Origin: Epiperipatus broadwayi
Taxonomy: Eukaryota > Onychophora > Udeonychophora > Euonychophora > Peripatidae
Length of the DNA stretch: 64,000 nucleotides
Assembly (NCBI GenBank): GCA_028023455.1
Contig: JAQFVV010000072.1
Location: 640,501 to 704,500, forward strand
Direction of reading: 5' to 3'
Below, one piece after another: positions 35,391 through 47,405 of the stretch. The notes beneath the pieces are model-generated. The model was given only the letters and a program-made list of their open reading frames with translations, was not told the DNA's origin and searched no databases. The position numbers and the translations under genes were made by a program. The stretch's first letter is position 1. Each line of letters begins with the position of its first letter.

Positions 35391-35689
35391 GTTTATATAC
35401 ATATTTATAACAAAATCAAAGAAAGAAAAAAAAACAATAAATCCCTCTAAATTAATAAATCTATTTGCAGAGAGTTGTCTTTTTTTTTTCTATCTTGGCA
35501 GAGTTTGGATTTACAATGTGGCAGTAAAAGATCTATTTTTGAAATCGGAAAAATCCACAAATCTAAAAAAATCCTGGAATCAAGGATTTTGGATTAATCA
35601 TGTTTTACCTGCAACTACAAATTACTTTAACTAAAAACAATACTGTACTATATTTATACATTTAGATAATGTTCAAGAAAACAGATATG

Positions 35690-36875
35690 AAAAAATTAAA
35701 CAAATCCATCTTTCTTATTATTGTTTACAATGCTTATTTTATTAAAATTAATCAACCTTACAGTTTTGATTGACCAGCAAACTTCTTCAGAGTTATAAGA
35801 TATATATATATACATAAATACATAAATACACAAATAGTTTATCATTTAAACAAACAACTTAACATTATATCTCCTTATAAATTGACTCCTTTTTTAAACC
35901 TTATTCCACATATAAATATATGCATTCATACCAAATATATATATACGGATACATACCTTAAACATATCTTTATACATATTATACTAATGTACTCAAAATT
36001 TATTATTAATTATTTTATATTAGTTAATATTATCATAGCCACCTATGAAACTTATAACCTTTTGTTATTTATTTATTAATTTTTTATTATTAATCTAAAT
36101 ATTACTGTATGAACTTTAAATTTAATAATAATTATCATTAAACTTAGTATTATAAATTATTTTTATTGTAAAATGCATTTTTAAATATATATACTTTATA
36201 TTTCTTACTCACACCCTCCTTACTATTCAGTTTTTCCAACTATTATTAATTTGAATTTAAATTTAGGAGGTGGGTATTGGTAAATAGGTAGGTCAGAATT
36301 ATAATAATAAGTTTAATGATAATGATTATTAAATTTAATGTTCATACAGTAATACTTAGATTAATAATAAAAATTAATAAATAATACTTAGCTATACTTT
36401 TTACAGTTTTTATATGTATGATAATATTAATTAATATAAAATAATTAATAAATACTAAGGGCTTACTGATTTGATTTTTGTGATATAAATTAGTATAAAC
36501 TTAGAGTATATTAGTGTATGCATATATGTTTAAGATACGTATGTGTATCTACTGGATGTGGTATTTATTTATGTGTTGCATATAAATGGGCCATAATTTA
36601 TGTATGTATGTATAGTATAATTGTTGAATATATATATATATTTGGTATTAATACATATATATATATGGAATAAGATATAAAAAATGAGTCAATTTTCAAG
36701 GAGATATAATGTTAAATTGTTTGTTTAATTGACAAACTATTTGTGTATTGGTGTATTTATATATATCTTATAACTCTGAAGAAGATTGCTGGTCAACTGA
36801 AACTGTAAGATTGATAAATTTTAATAAAATGAACATTATAACAGTAATAAGAAAGGTAGATTTGTTTAATTTTTT
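35690..36875. repeat. 1.2-kb imperfect palindrome in the intron
   Basis: The left arm (about 35,690-36,158) and right arm (about 36,297-36,875) are inverted relatives with small indels; the right arm is longer by AT-rich expansion. The outer ends are aaaaaattaaacaaatc. The conserved inner blocks are gcaaacttcttcagagtt (left) and gtttaatgataatgatt (right, near the centre). There is no coding sequence. It may be a fold-back MITE or an inverted-head retroposon; no target-site duplication was resolved. Confidence 0.7.
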
Positions 36876-37196
36876 ATAATAATGCATAATGAAGGATAAA
36901 TATGTAAGACAAAGTAACCATATCTGTTCTCATTTTTTTAAAAAACATATCATAAAAAAAAATGCAAATTTAACGTGTCTCAAAGTTGATTTAAATATAC
37001 TGAATTTTGCTATAATCATCTTGGGAAGAAAAATCAATATTTACAGCATACCCAAAATTATAACAATCTTCCTCTATACAAAAGTTTGAAAATACTGTTA
37101 TAAAAGAGTCGACACAATTCTTTAATAATGTTATATTGAAATCAGGGTATATAAGAATTATGTGAAGATTGTCCAAATTTTATCCAAAAGCTTAAT

Positions 37197-37341
37197 TATA
37201 AATTTATTAAACGCACATTGATTACGTTAAGTAATATTTACTGAGGCTATAACCTCGATAATATGCGTATAAAATGAGATAGTAGGGACCTCTACAGGTG
37301 TTATAACCACAAGCTTAAGCTATGGAAGAAAAGAGGGGTTC
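37197..37341. mobile_element. family B retroposon, short copy, 13-bp target-site duplication
   Basis: The duplication ccaaaagcttaat is at 37,184-37,196 and 37,342-37,354. The insert (ttattaaacgc, then tactgaggctataacc, then agggacctctacagg, to ggaagaaaagagg) matches one arm of the fold-back at 5,585-6,231 with many substitutions. It has no inverted partner, so the simple form of the family is about 145 bp here. Confidence 0.65.
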
Positions 37342-38647
37342 CCAAAAGCTTAATGTAAAACGAGATTGTAAAAATACCATGTTTATGTATTTCAAAAGAG
37401 TTGATATTACAACAAGTAATAGCTGTTTCTAGAAAATGTTTTAATAAGTTCAAGCTGTCCATATCTTGTTATTGAATTTAATACAATACTGCGTACTAAA
37501 ACAGATAAGAAACAAATCTGTTAAGACTTAAATAGGGCATTTTTTGAATGACATTCTTTTGAAAACTTTTTATAATTATTTTTCTACCAATACATTACCA
37601 AACTTTTCTTATGACATACACTATTTCATTTCATTAACTCATTATCATTCATAACTTTTCAATTAATGTCAGGCTGCACAATGATATCCAAAAATTGGTT
37701 ATTACTAAAAATAATCAAAACATTTGTTTTTGTTTGGTGTCAGAAGGGTAGTTTCAACTTGGAAAACATTAGTAGCATATTTATTTTCTCTGAAAGCTGG
37801 GAATGTAACAAGACAGGTAGGGTTTTGTAAAGAATTTGATAATATTGTAGAGTTCATATTTTCCTTAACAAATTAAAAACTTCCTTAACCATAAGGTTTC
37901 ACTAACAGTCATTTCATTAAAAATCTATTCTTTATCTAGTCAATCGGATTTCAATGTCACTATTATATTTTCTATTTTTTTATGACTATATTGTAATATA
38001 ACTTCTCTATTCTTCATCAAATTGAAGACATTTTTTAAAACATATCTTGCCAATCTTGCATTCCTAGAAAGATATTTACTGCTAATTTATTCAGCTTATT
38101 ACAAATATAATAGAATCTTGTTTTATTTGAGCAGTCACATGGCCTTTGTAAAATGTCTAAGTCTATCTGCCCCTTAAAAGAATGGACATGATAATCATTA
38201 AACATAAATTATATGATGTTTATTTGATTTTGAAAGTTTAATCTCATTACTTTATCATAATTAATTTATGTTTTAAAGATTTTAATCTAATGGAAAGCAA
38301 TTAGAAAAAAAAAAAGCATCAAAGAGGTCTTTTAATACACACACATATGAAAATACTATATAAACAAAAAAGGATAAAAATAAAAAAATTGAGATAAATT
38401 TATTGATCCATTAATCTAGAATACTTTTCTAACTAAGCCATAATTTTAATTTTATTATTGAAAAAATACTGTTTTTTAAAAAAAATATTTTTCCAATCTG
38501 ATGTACACTTTTATTAGTATTCAAATCCAGAATGCTTTCTATATTTATTATTACTTTGCAAAAGCTACTTTAACGCATTCCACCCATTTTCATTGCTAAA
38601 ATATTCTCAATATATATTAACTATTTAGTAATTATATAACCTTTCCT

Positions 38648-38815
38648 TTGGCAGAATAACTCAGTTGGTTAGAGTGTTTGCCTTAAAATAAAATATTTGA
38701 AAATCCAAGGTGTAAGTTAGACTCCTATGCTAAATACTGTCACTGATAAGGCCAGCAATACCTGAAGAAGAATGGAGAACACTACTACTCAAAACGTTTT
38801 GTAATTTACTAACCT
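38648..38815 (+). mobile_element. tRNA-derived SINE (family A)
   Basis: A-box-like ataactcagttggttagag, a degenerate B-box region near 38,700-38,730, then the shared body cactgataaggccagcaa and acctgaagaag and the end ctcaaaacgttttgtaat. It is related to 29,390-29,535. SINEs of this kind are transcribed by RNA polymerase III. Confidence 0.6.
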
Positions 38816-40833
38816 GTGTGGATATAAATTATTTATTTTGAAAAATCCTTTAAACTCTTATTTTTAAAATTAATACTTTTTTTAAGATTTGCTTTTTATT
38901 AACAATAATGCAATACAATTTTTTCAAAATTACATAGGGAATAAAATAAAAAAATTAATATATAATGATGATGAGCTTTTAGTTTTCAAAAATAAAATTA
39001 AAAATATAAGTAAAACAATTAGTGTAAGCACCTAATAATTAAAGTTTATTATTACTAAAAAAAAAAAATGTACAAAAATTCTGAACCTCAAATGTTCAGT
39101 TACAAGGTTTATTTATTTGCTAGAATATTCAAATAAAAGTATTGCTGACAATCCTGGTTGTTTCAAAACTTAACATATCAAATACATGAACTGCAGTGAA
39201 AAACTTAAGGAGATTTGATATAAGCTTTAGAAGTACTTTGTGTTGATTTTATTATATTTAATAAATATTAATATTGGGCGAGAATAGACATTTTTATGTA
39301 GAAGTGTGAATCAGATTGGCAACATATTTTTAAATGCTTTTATTTAATTTAGAAACTCTGTTTATATTTTGTAAATGATTTTTAAAATACCTCCATAATA
39401 GATTTCCTTCAAATTTTGTATATGTATTAAAAATCGATGACAATGAAATAGTTTAGTGATGTCCAATGTTTTGTTTAATGTTATGGGTTGGGGAAGCTGA
39501 ATTTCTAATATGTTGATACAGGTTCCATAAGTTTTCAGTGATGCACGAGGCAGCAATATATATATATATTTTTAAAAATCTTAACTAAAAAGGATTAATG
39601 GTGAATTAAAATAGAAATAAAAATAAATCTTAATTTCTCTTGATTGTAAAAGTTGTGTTTATAAAATGGGTGAAATTTTAATCTCTCTTGATTGTTAAAA
39701 GTACTTCTTTTAAAACAAAATAATGTTGGAATCGATTTTTAACGCATGTGAATTTCCTTTCAAATAAATGTGACATTAATTTTATTCTTTGCTTTAATTT
39801 ATACTAAAAAACCGATTTTTAAATCTAAATATGATTAATTACATAAAACGTACAAATATTAAAAAGTTAAAAACAAAATATATAAAAAATATTTTATAAC
39901 AAACGGCTTTATTTAATATGCACTAAAAAGTCAAAAGTAACTGTTTTCTTTAACCACAATTTGGGTGTTTATATTTAACTTTAAATAAAAGATGGGGCAT
40001 CTAGAAATTAATTAATTCAATCACCGAATTATGGTTGAAAACAATTTACTTTCGGCTTTTTAGTGCATTTTAAATAAAGCATAAACTATAAAATATTTTT
40101 AATATATATGATATACAAGAGGATTAACCATGTCAGTAGACCTTTCAGGGTTACCAGATATCAATATAGAAAAATGTTTTAGAACAAAACAATTGCAAGT
40201 CATTAGCTAACAGAAGCTTTAAACCACTATAATAATTCATCTAATATTGTATTTTAAAACAGAAAATTACTGCTTATATTCTAGATTACCTGATGATTTT
40301 TATAACTATTAATGCAAATTTGAAGTAGAGTGTTCTTACACTAAGTAAAAAAAATTGCTTATAAAATGTATCTAATTTTCAACAGTTTTCTTCCCTGCCA
40401 ACTATTGACTAACATTAATGAGATGAAAAATAGCACTCCAAAATCATTACACTTATTGATTAGCAACTCTATACATTAATTCATCCTCATTTTTTCTATA
40501 TCCATTTATAACAAAGTAATTAGATATTAAAAGTTTAACTGTAGTCATTTAAGCGAAAGTCATTAGCAAAATTCCAATAAAGGACAACATTTATAGGTTC
40601 CTTATAAAAGTCTGAAAAATTAGTTTTTAAAAAAAAAATAAACAGTTCAATAAACTATAAATTTTTCTTATAACTTAATAATAAAAGTTAGTCTTTTGTA
40701 TATTTATATAGAGAGACTACTAAGTAAAATGTATGATTTTTTCATTCAGGTATCCAAATATTAATCAGTAAATGGATATCTACTTATTTTTATTATGTAA
40801 ATATATCTACATTTCACAATAATATATTTATAC

Positions 40834-40991
40834 CTTAGAATCATATGCACACTGCTTGATAACTTCTGGTGCCATCCAAAAAGGTGTCCCCACAAATGTA
40901 TTTCTTTTACTAGTTGTGTTAGTAAGCTGGCCAGCAACTCCAAAATCTGCTAGTTTAACATCACCTGTTTCCGATAAAAGTACGTTTGCAG
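40834..40991 (-). CDS. STK24/25/26: GCKIII kinase, DFG and activation-segment exon
   Basis: 158 nt; acceptor atttattttcag, donor gtataa; the first two bases complete an Ala codon split after the previous exon. It encodes [20 protein letters not shown] (with the DFG Asp that binds magnesium), then [20 protein letters not shown] and [12 protein letters not shown]. The Thr in [12 protein letters not shown] corresponds to the activating autophosphorylation site of STK24-type kinases. All catalytic residues in this part are intact, so this looks like a working kinase. Confidence 0.95.
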
Positions 40992-42227
40992 CTGAAAATA
41001 AATAAGATAAACACAATGTTGGGTAAAATATATGATTTTTTTTTTGTTCAGATAGCTGGTTCATGACCAACCTAGTTAAATATATAATTAACGATCAGTA
41101 AGTGGCTCATTCTAAGTGAGAAGATAAACCTATGGAAAACTACTAAATTTAATTCTCACTACCTAACAACTAATAATCCTGGAAATTAATCTTTTTTCCT
41201 TCATTGCGTTCACACTATATGTGCATGGTGAACAAAAAAAATTAAAAAGTAGAAAACTAAATTTTCTTTATTAATTTCTAACAACTGTAAATTTCATTTA
41301 CTATTTTTTTTTATATGAATAATAAATGACACTCTAGATACATAAATTGTAGATACAAAGAATATTGTATACAATTCATAATGTATAAATTTACCAGCAA
41401 CATATTAAATTTCTAATAGATGAGTGATATGCTTACAGCTACAAATCAAACTTGTAATTAGGTATACAAGATAAAATAACAAAATTTACATAAAAATTAA
41501 TACAATTTAAAAATTTAATTGCGCTGATGTAGCATTTTAAATAAATTTTGCTTTATACTGTCTTACTTTTATTGATGTATTACAAGTTTCTTTATTTAAA
41601 GTACACCACGTGATTTCAAATTATGGCAGTTTTTACTGATGTTTGGTTTGCAATAAAACTTGCAAGATGGAAAAGCTATTTGTCATACATTTGATAGGAT
41701 GAAGATTTGATAAAAGAAAACAGTATGCAGCTTTAAATTATTACCAACAATAATCAACCATCATCCTACTATCTAGTTATGTCAATTTGCTTCAACTAGA
41801 AAACATAATTTACATATTCACAAACACTAAGAAACTATCATGTGATTCTCTCTATTTATTGCATGCATAATAAAATCAATTAACACTGATTAAATTACAA
41901 GAGACATTTTTTCAAACAACATGTTTGTTGTTTGAAAGGAAGATCCTTGTAACTTAATAGATGTAAATGTGATTAGATATATAGCGAGCAAATATCCAAG
42001 AGTATATACTTGGGCTATCTAAAGTGATTGATTCAGTCAAAACACTTCCTAAGAGCAGGCTTACATTTTCCGGTAGTTGGAGATTTAATCTATCATTAAA
42101 TAAAATCAATTAATTGTTTAATTCGTAAATTTTTAATATGTTGTAGTTTGAACAATAATAGTAAAAAGTTTCATAGCACAAACTTACTAAATAAAATGCA
42201 CAAACTTGTTTTTTAAAATGTAATGTT

Positions 42228-42505
42228 TAACAGTGATAAAAAGTAGAACAAGAAAGAAGGTAATAATAATAATATTAAAAAAAATTTTTTTTTTTAAATA
42301 ATGCTTTTATGTAAACAGCAGACTAAAAAAATGGAAAATAACAAAGTAATCCAACTAAAAAACGTGTCGTTTCATAAAGCATTTGAGGCCATAAAAATCA
42401 AAAAGCCCTTAAAAACTTTTATGAAATGATACATTTTTTAGTTGAATTTCTTTATTATTAGTCTTCTACTTTTTAATCAGTGGTTTACATAAAAACATTA
42501 TTTAA
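42228..42505. mobile_element. palindromic MITE
   Basis: The arms aaataatgcttttatgtaaac (left, about 42,297) and the inverted form ending near 42,505 extend inward through aactaaaaaa(c/t)gt(g/a)tc(g/a)tttcat to a loop around 42,400. A related block (cagtgataaaaagtagaa) is already present at 42,232, so the left side may carry a partial tandem. No coding sequence. Confidence 0.55.
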
Positions 42506-42857
42506 ATTTTAAAAAATGCATTATTATTTTATTTTTTTACTTTTTAGTTATAAATAAGACATAATTTCAATTTAAATAAAATAATTTTCGGAATTTTCTT
42601 CATCAGACTCATTTTTATTATGTTTCTTGTTCTTTCCACAAGAGATTTTGACAATTCTATTTCTTCATTTTGATTTTAGAATGAAAACATATAATTCCCC
42701 AACATTTTTTTTTAACATTTACTTTTTTTTTCCCCACAAAATATTTATGAAATATTAATTATTTCAGAAGAATAATTCAGATTTTATTAGAAAATATTTA
42801 CTTTTAATTAATTATGTATAAGTTAATATTAACAAAATTTTACTCTACAAACATATT

Positions 42858-42925
42858 TCCACTGGCTCAGTTGTTAAAGATTTTTCCTGGGAAGTATAAG
42901 TATGTGAATTCAAATTCTAAATAAG
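42858..42925 (+). mobile_element. tRNA-like SINE fragment
   Basis: The A-box-like ggctcagttgttaaag and B-box-like gtgaattcaaattc are spaced as in a tRNA. There is no visible body match to the other SINEs, and it is too diverged to be a tRNA gene. Confidence 0.4.
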
Positions 42926-43593
42926 AACAGATTTTTTTTCATTGTTAAAAATTCAAAAATATGGATATCCTGATAGAAACACAGACAGGGCAAATTAATA
43001 TAAAAGCATTTAAAATATGTTAATCTTAATTAAATTTACAAATTTATTATTTTCTTATGAAATTAAAAAAAAATTTTTGTTTCTAAATTTATCAATTCAT
43101 ACTGAATTAATTTATATCTTATTTTAGTTTAGAAAAAAATATCTAAATTACAGGTAAATTTCAAACTTCCAGACATAGATCTTTTTGGAAGTTTGAACTG
43201 TAAAATTAATGGTATCAGCAAGATTCCAGATCAATTAAAAAACAAAAATGAAATTTGTTGTTAAATGTTCAGCAAATAATTTCATAAATATTTTGAATAT
43301 AAAAATAAAAAGACCAAGTACTTATGTAAGATGTTATGATAGTCAAAAAATATAAGTCTGAAATAATAAAGGATATAAATATACTATTTAATATTAAAAA
43401 GAAAATGAAACTTTCCATTAGTTATGCATTGATTTTCAGCCTAAAAAGATAGACAATATTAATCTAATACCATTTTTCAATAAAATGATTTGAAAATCAT
43501 ACAATATAATTTCAATCAAAAATTAGAATTACTAACAATGTTCAAGTCAAAGAATTTAAACAAAATAACTAAAAAATAACTGATATTATTCTT

Positions 43594-44103
43594 AAAACAA
43601 TAGCAAACTCTCCATACAGTAGTGCCACCCAGTGCAAGTCTTAATAATCAATGGTTGCAAGGTTTGTGCATAAAATCCCTATCTATTGCCTAATCAGCCA
43701 CACTAGTTTCTAGCTTGTGGCTTTCATCAGTGAGGAGCCTTGGATGTGAGAGCAGTATACCCAGATCTTTGGAGTAATGCAATTCTCCAGCAGCTATCTT
43801 TTAATATTTTTAGGTAATTATAAGCTACAAGCCCAAAATAAAACCACAATAATGTTTTCAATTCAGACTCGTTCATTTGCATGATCACTCAGATCTGAAC
43901 CCAGTTTAATATCTATACATTTTGATGTCTTTAGTTTTTCAAAAAATCACCACCATCATCCTATGGGCCATGATTGGTACAAAACAACTAATACATCTCA
44001 TGATCATCAAACCTTCTCGCATCCATTGATTACTAAAGTTTATACTGAGTGGCACTACTGTATGGAAACTTGTATAAGCATAGGAAACGGTGATCATGAG
44101 ATG
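43594..44103. mobile_element. hammerhead retroposon, inverted-head copy, old
   Basis: A reverse unit (caaactctccatacagtagt from about 43,603) meets a short forward end (gtgatcatgagat at about 44,090). The flanks attattctt/atcattctt could be a diverged target-site duplication. The ribozyme at 43,697-43,736 (minus) keeps CUGAUGA, AGC/GCU and GAAA, but the cleavage-site base is G (GUG), which hammerheads do not cut. It is more diverged than the other copies. Confidence 0.6.
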
Positions 44104-45359
44104 AATCATTCTTCTGGGATCAAACTTATAAAGAGAAAATGTGCTAATGAATACAATTTTATATATTTTGAGAGGATAAATTGTTATCATAAATTCTGCA
44201 TATGTATTTTTGTTAATGTGAAAGTATAATTGTGAGGAATTATTTTTCACATACAGCTGCTGATTTAATTGGATATATTGCAATATGTTTCAGAATTCCG
44301 GCCTAAAATAAAGAGAGGGAGTCGGGTAGAAAAAAACCTACAATAATACAGCTTTGCCTATTTTATTTCATAATGAAACTAATCATAATAACAATGTTGC
44401 TCTGTTTTAGGGAAATAATAAAATAGAAAACTTGGGAACTAAAGATGCAAGGATCGCAGCTCAGATGACCTACCGAGCAGGCAAACATTGGATTATTTAA
44501 TGCAATATGTTGTCTGGTTTTATTATTGTTATTATCTTTTGTACTATTAAAGTATTATTTTTATATTATCACTACTGCTAGTTTTCCATGAATAAAATAA
44601 ACTAATACATACATTCGAAGAAAATCTTGAAAACGTTAAATACAAACCTAATATATTTTCATATTAGTTTTACTGTTAATTTATTGCATTTCAATTATGA
44701 AGTTATCGTTAAGTTATTTTCAATTGATGATAAATTTAGATATTTTATTTTGTAAGAATTTTTTTAAATGAGCTTGAATAAAACTATTACTTAAAAACAA
44801 TCCACAATTTTCATAAATAATTAAGATAACTCTGACAGTGAAATGTAATAAATTAAAGGCAATATTACTACCTTTTCATTCATGGAAAAAATATTGGTAA
44901 TATTAAATACAGCTTTACAGCATTTAAGATATTGATATTTTTATTAAAGGTAACTGTTACTCAAGTTTTTCTTCATGTATGAAAAGATTAATATTAATTT
45001 TAGTTTTTTTATTTTATTTGCACTATCCTACTATGTTTATTTATTATTTAACAGAAATTATAATAACTGTTTTGTTTTTTTTTGACTACCCTATAATCTT
45101 TGTTATACGCTGACAACACAATAAATTGTAAAAATTTATAACTTCCATTGAATAAAATTTATAAAAATGATCAGATATCCAAAACAAGATAACTTATTAC
45201 GAAAAATATATGTAATTCATTAAAACATATTAATTTTAATATGCAATAGAAGCAAAAACAGGGCATTTTTAAAGAATCGTTACACATTTAATTAAACATA
45301 ACTATAAAAATAAACAAATGATTTAAATTTTTGAGTGAGTATTGAAAAAAAAAAATTAC

Positions 45360-45525
45360 CTTTGATATCCCTGTGTAATTTTCTTTCTGAATGTAAATAA
45401 TCTAAACCTTTAAGAATTTCTCTAAGAATTATTGCTATGTGAACTTCATCAAAACTTCCAGCTTTCATTAAATCTAATGCAGAACCACCACCTAAATATT
45501 CCATAATAATCCATAATTTTGTACC
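45360..45525 (-). CDS. STK24/25/26: GCKIII kinase, hinge to catalytic-loop exon
   Basis: 166 nt; acceptor ttttttggtag, donor gtaatt. It encodes [20 protein letters not shown] (hinge and alpha-D; MEYLGGGS is typical of GCKII/III), then [20 protein letters not shown] and HRDIK, with the catalytic-loop Asp and Lys. The last base is the first of the split Ala codon. This is the most 5' exon I can find; it should be preceded by exons for the glycine-rich loop and the alpha-C helix. Confidence 0.95.
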
Positions 45526-46002
45526 CTACCAAAAAAATAACATTAACATTTACAAAAAATATATAATTGAAAAATTATATGGGGGAGGGGGGAGTGCATA
45601 TATAAATAATAAAATATCCACTTTCATGAATAAAATATCATTCTTTAATATTTCAAATATATAGTACAAAACAATCTTGATTAGATTTACAAATGCCTGA
45701 AAGAAAAAAAAATCTACTGCTGTATTTTCTTGATGAACTAGATCAAAATATTAAGTTAAAACTTAGTATATATTTCTATATGATCGCAAACACACCTTAA
45801 TTCAGTTAGGCACACAATGAACAATAAAGAGAAGGCAAATTTCTTTCAGGCACTTGATTAGACTACTCAAGATAGTTTTAAACCATTTACATAAAATTTT
45901 CTGATATTCACACACTTTAGTTAAATCAATCATATATGCATTACAGCTACATGCAAGGTAATTCCTTTAAATCAATCTACAATTTTAGATCTAGATAAAA
46001 TA

Positions 46003-46018
46003 CACACACACACACACT
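46003..46018. repeat. (AC)n microsatellite
   Basis: Eight AC dinucleotides in a row. A similar short tract is at about 11,989-12,002. Confidence 0.9.
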
Positions 46019-46214
46019 TGCTTATTATTCTCATCCACAATCAGGTTTTAAGAACAATTGCAAATAATATTTCATTCTAAAATTATATATACATTACTAT
46101 AAGTGATTAATATGTTTTACAAGACAATAACAATATAATTTCTGGAATACATTATTAAATTAAACTTCATAATATTAAAATATTGATTCTAATTACCAAA
46201 TTTACAGATTAATC

Positions 46215-46515
46215 CAAATATTTAAATACATATAGAGTATATGCAAAGGTTTTGAACATGCCATCATCAGATTTTCAATGATATGGATGCCAAAGGGTTG
46301 AAGAGTGAGAACATTGAAGCCTGTCCATTAATGTTTAAAGATTTGCTATCTTAATATAAAGAGAGCACTGATTATATATACATTTGGGAGATGAAAATCT
46401 GAACCAACTATTGGACATCATTTATCTTTTTCACATGTAGGTGGTTATGTGTATCGGTTGTATAAGATGGAATGGATGACTGAAGGGAACTTGAAAGTTT
46501 GGATTCAAATCCCCT
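46215..46515 (+). mobile_element. tRNA-related repeat (family D)
   Basis: The right end has a tRNA-like segment: A-box-like gtatcggttgtataagatg, an anticodon-arm-like gactgaag, and a B-box ggattcaaatcc. The left part (atcatcagattttcaatg, then ttgctatcttaatata) is shared with 49,560-50,400. Having the tRNA-like part at the right end is unusual for a SINE body read on this strand. Confidence 0.45.
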
Positions 46516-47261
46516 CTTATTAAATTAACCCAAAGTAAATAAAACAAATTCTATAAACTTCTTTTGTTCAAATAACAGAATGTCAAATGGACATTTTTGA
46601 AGAAGTAGGTTTAATTTAAAAATATATATCATTAAATTATTTATACATTTTTTAAAATGAGAAAAAAACATGTTAATATTTTTTTTAGACAAATTTTTAA
46701 TGAAAAAATATTTTCAAGTTTAGCAGTTCCCACAAGATCAATTAGTTTTGTCCCCAATAGCAATTCAAAACATATATTTTTTAGAGAATACCGATAATGA
46801 AGGCCACTGCTAAAATTATGAAAATGATGCTTCTTTACAAATGGAGAATCCACTTCTAATGAAGTTTAATAAAAAATAAAATAAAAATAAACGATGTGTA
46901 AATAAACAATGATAATATTATGCAAAAAGTATTTAAGCTATTAGTTCATTATTTAATTAAGATATAAAATGTTAAATAATAGCCAAATTCTGAATTGTGA
47001 ACTATGACAATACAAGACTCACATATACCATTTCCGGAAAATTTTCTTCATGAGTGCCAACTTCCAATATCACTAACTACAAATCAGAATAGACTAAAGT
47101 TTTATATCAAGCAGATTCCAATTGCTTTACTTTAAAAATTTGAAACCCATTGTTATTAAATTTGGTGCCCTTTATAATTAACAAACACACATATTCTGGA
47201 TAGATAGAAATTATAAACAATTGCAAACACTACCATAATATGTTACATAATGAACACATTA

Positions 47262-47405
47262 ATAGCTCTTAACAAACTTTTCCAAATATCTCTATATCCC
47301 CAGACCGGTTTCTAGCTGTTGGCTATCATCAGTGATGTGGTCTGGGGATATAGGGACATTCAGAAAAGCTTATTAAGAGCTATTAACGTGCTTATTATAT
47401 AACAT
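47262..47405. mobile_element. palindromic hammerhead element, second subfamily
   Basis: The arms (tta)atagctcttaacaa-ctttt to tatatccccagacc (left) and ggtctggggatata to agagctatta (right) enclose the ribozyme core on the minus strand. The tail (gcttattaagagctatta, then ttatataac) links it to the ribozyme-less palindrome at 10,590-10,744. The unit body differs from the 430-bp family, so this is a distinct subfamily. No target-site duplication was found. Confidence 0.6.
47297..47338 (-). ncRNA. hammerhead ribozyme, second subfamily
   Basis: Minus strand: CUGAUGA (47,332-47,326), stem II UAGC-caaca-GCUA with four Watson-Crick pairs, GAAA, then CCGGUC with cleavage predicted after the base at 47,303, then UGGGGA. 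Stem III would be ACC/GGU with no loop, that is a self-complementary hexamer that can only pair between two molecules. Stem I is weak (ACAUCA against UGGGGA, two mismatches). The changed stem II and stem III keep pairing compared with 25,359. Confidence 0.6.

Larger units (their letters stand above)
34677..40833 (-). other. kinase intron, 6.2 kb
   Basis: The donor is gtataa at 40,833 and the acceptor ag is at 34,677-34,678. The intron holds a 5'-truncated hammerhead retroposon (35,158-35,390), the long palindrome (35,690-36,875), a family B copy (37,197-37,341) and a tRNA-derived SINE (38,648-38,815). Nothing is recognised in 37,360-38,640 or 38,820-40,830 apart from homopolymers. Confidence 0.7.
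40992..45359 (-). other. kinase intron, 4.4 kb
   Basis: The donor is gtaatt at 45,359 and the acceptor ag is at 40,992-40,993. The intron holds a palindromic MITE (42,228-42,505), a SINE-like fragment (42,858-42,925) and a hammerhead retroposon pair (about 43,594-44,103). A short perfect hairpin, caaacaacatgtttgttgtt, lies near 41,920. The rest is unrecognised AT-rich sequence. Confidence 0.7.
6926..45525 (-). other. STK24/25/26: GCKIII (STK24/25/26-like) kinase gene, partial, six exons
   Basis: The six exons join in frame (166+158+186+146+196+135 nt = 987 nt, 329 codons). Introns are 4,368, 6,157, 79, 20,585 and 6,424 nt. The product is a cytoplasmic STE20-group Ser/Thr kinase. In other animals this group works with MO25 and CCM3/STRIPAK in cell polarity, Golgi positioning and stress signalling. 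The motifs [21 protein letters not shown] and RPTAKELLK, plus RYKRWKA just after the domain, separate GCKIII from other STE20 kinases. Which vertebrate paralogue it is called after is arbitrary, because invertebrates usually have one GCKIII gene. Exons for the glycine loop, VAIK lysine and alpha-C helix were not found up to 64,000. Confidence 0.9.

Noticed and set aside
36745-36815. Possible second ribozyme type: ctgaagaag...ggtcaactgaaac in the palindrome
   Set aside because: It superficially reads CUGAAGA ... GAAAC, but stem II has mismatches, stem III would have a one-base loop, stem I has only two pairs, and the other arm has AAAAC in place of GAAAC.
38648-38735. Possible tRNA gene
   Set aside because: The A-box is good, but the B-box is broken and the acceptor and anticodon arms do not fold; the downstream body is shared with another copy, so it is a SINE.
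44440-44500. Minus-strand tRNA-like segment (gctcggtaggtcatctgagc)
   Set aside because: Only an A-box-like stretch is present; there is no B-box at the expected distance and no repeat partner in the window.
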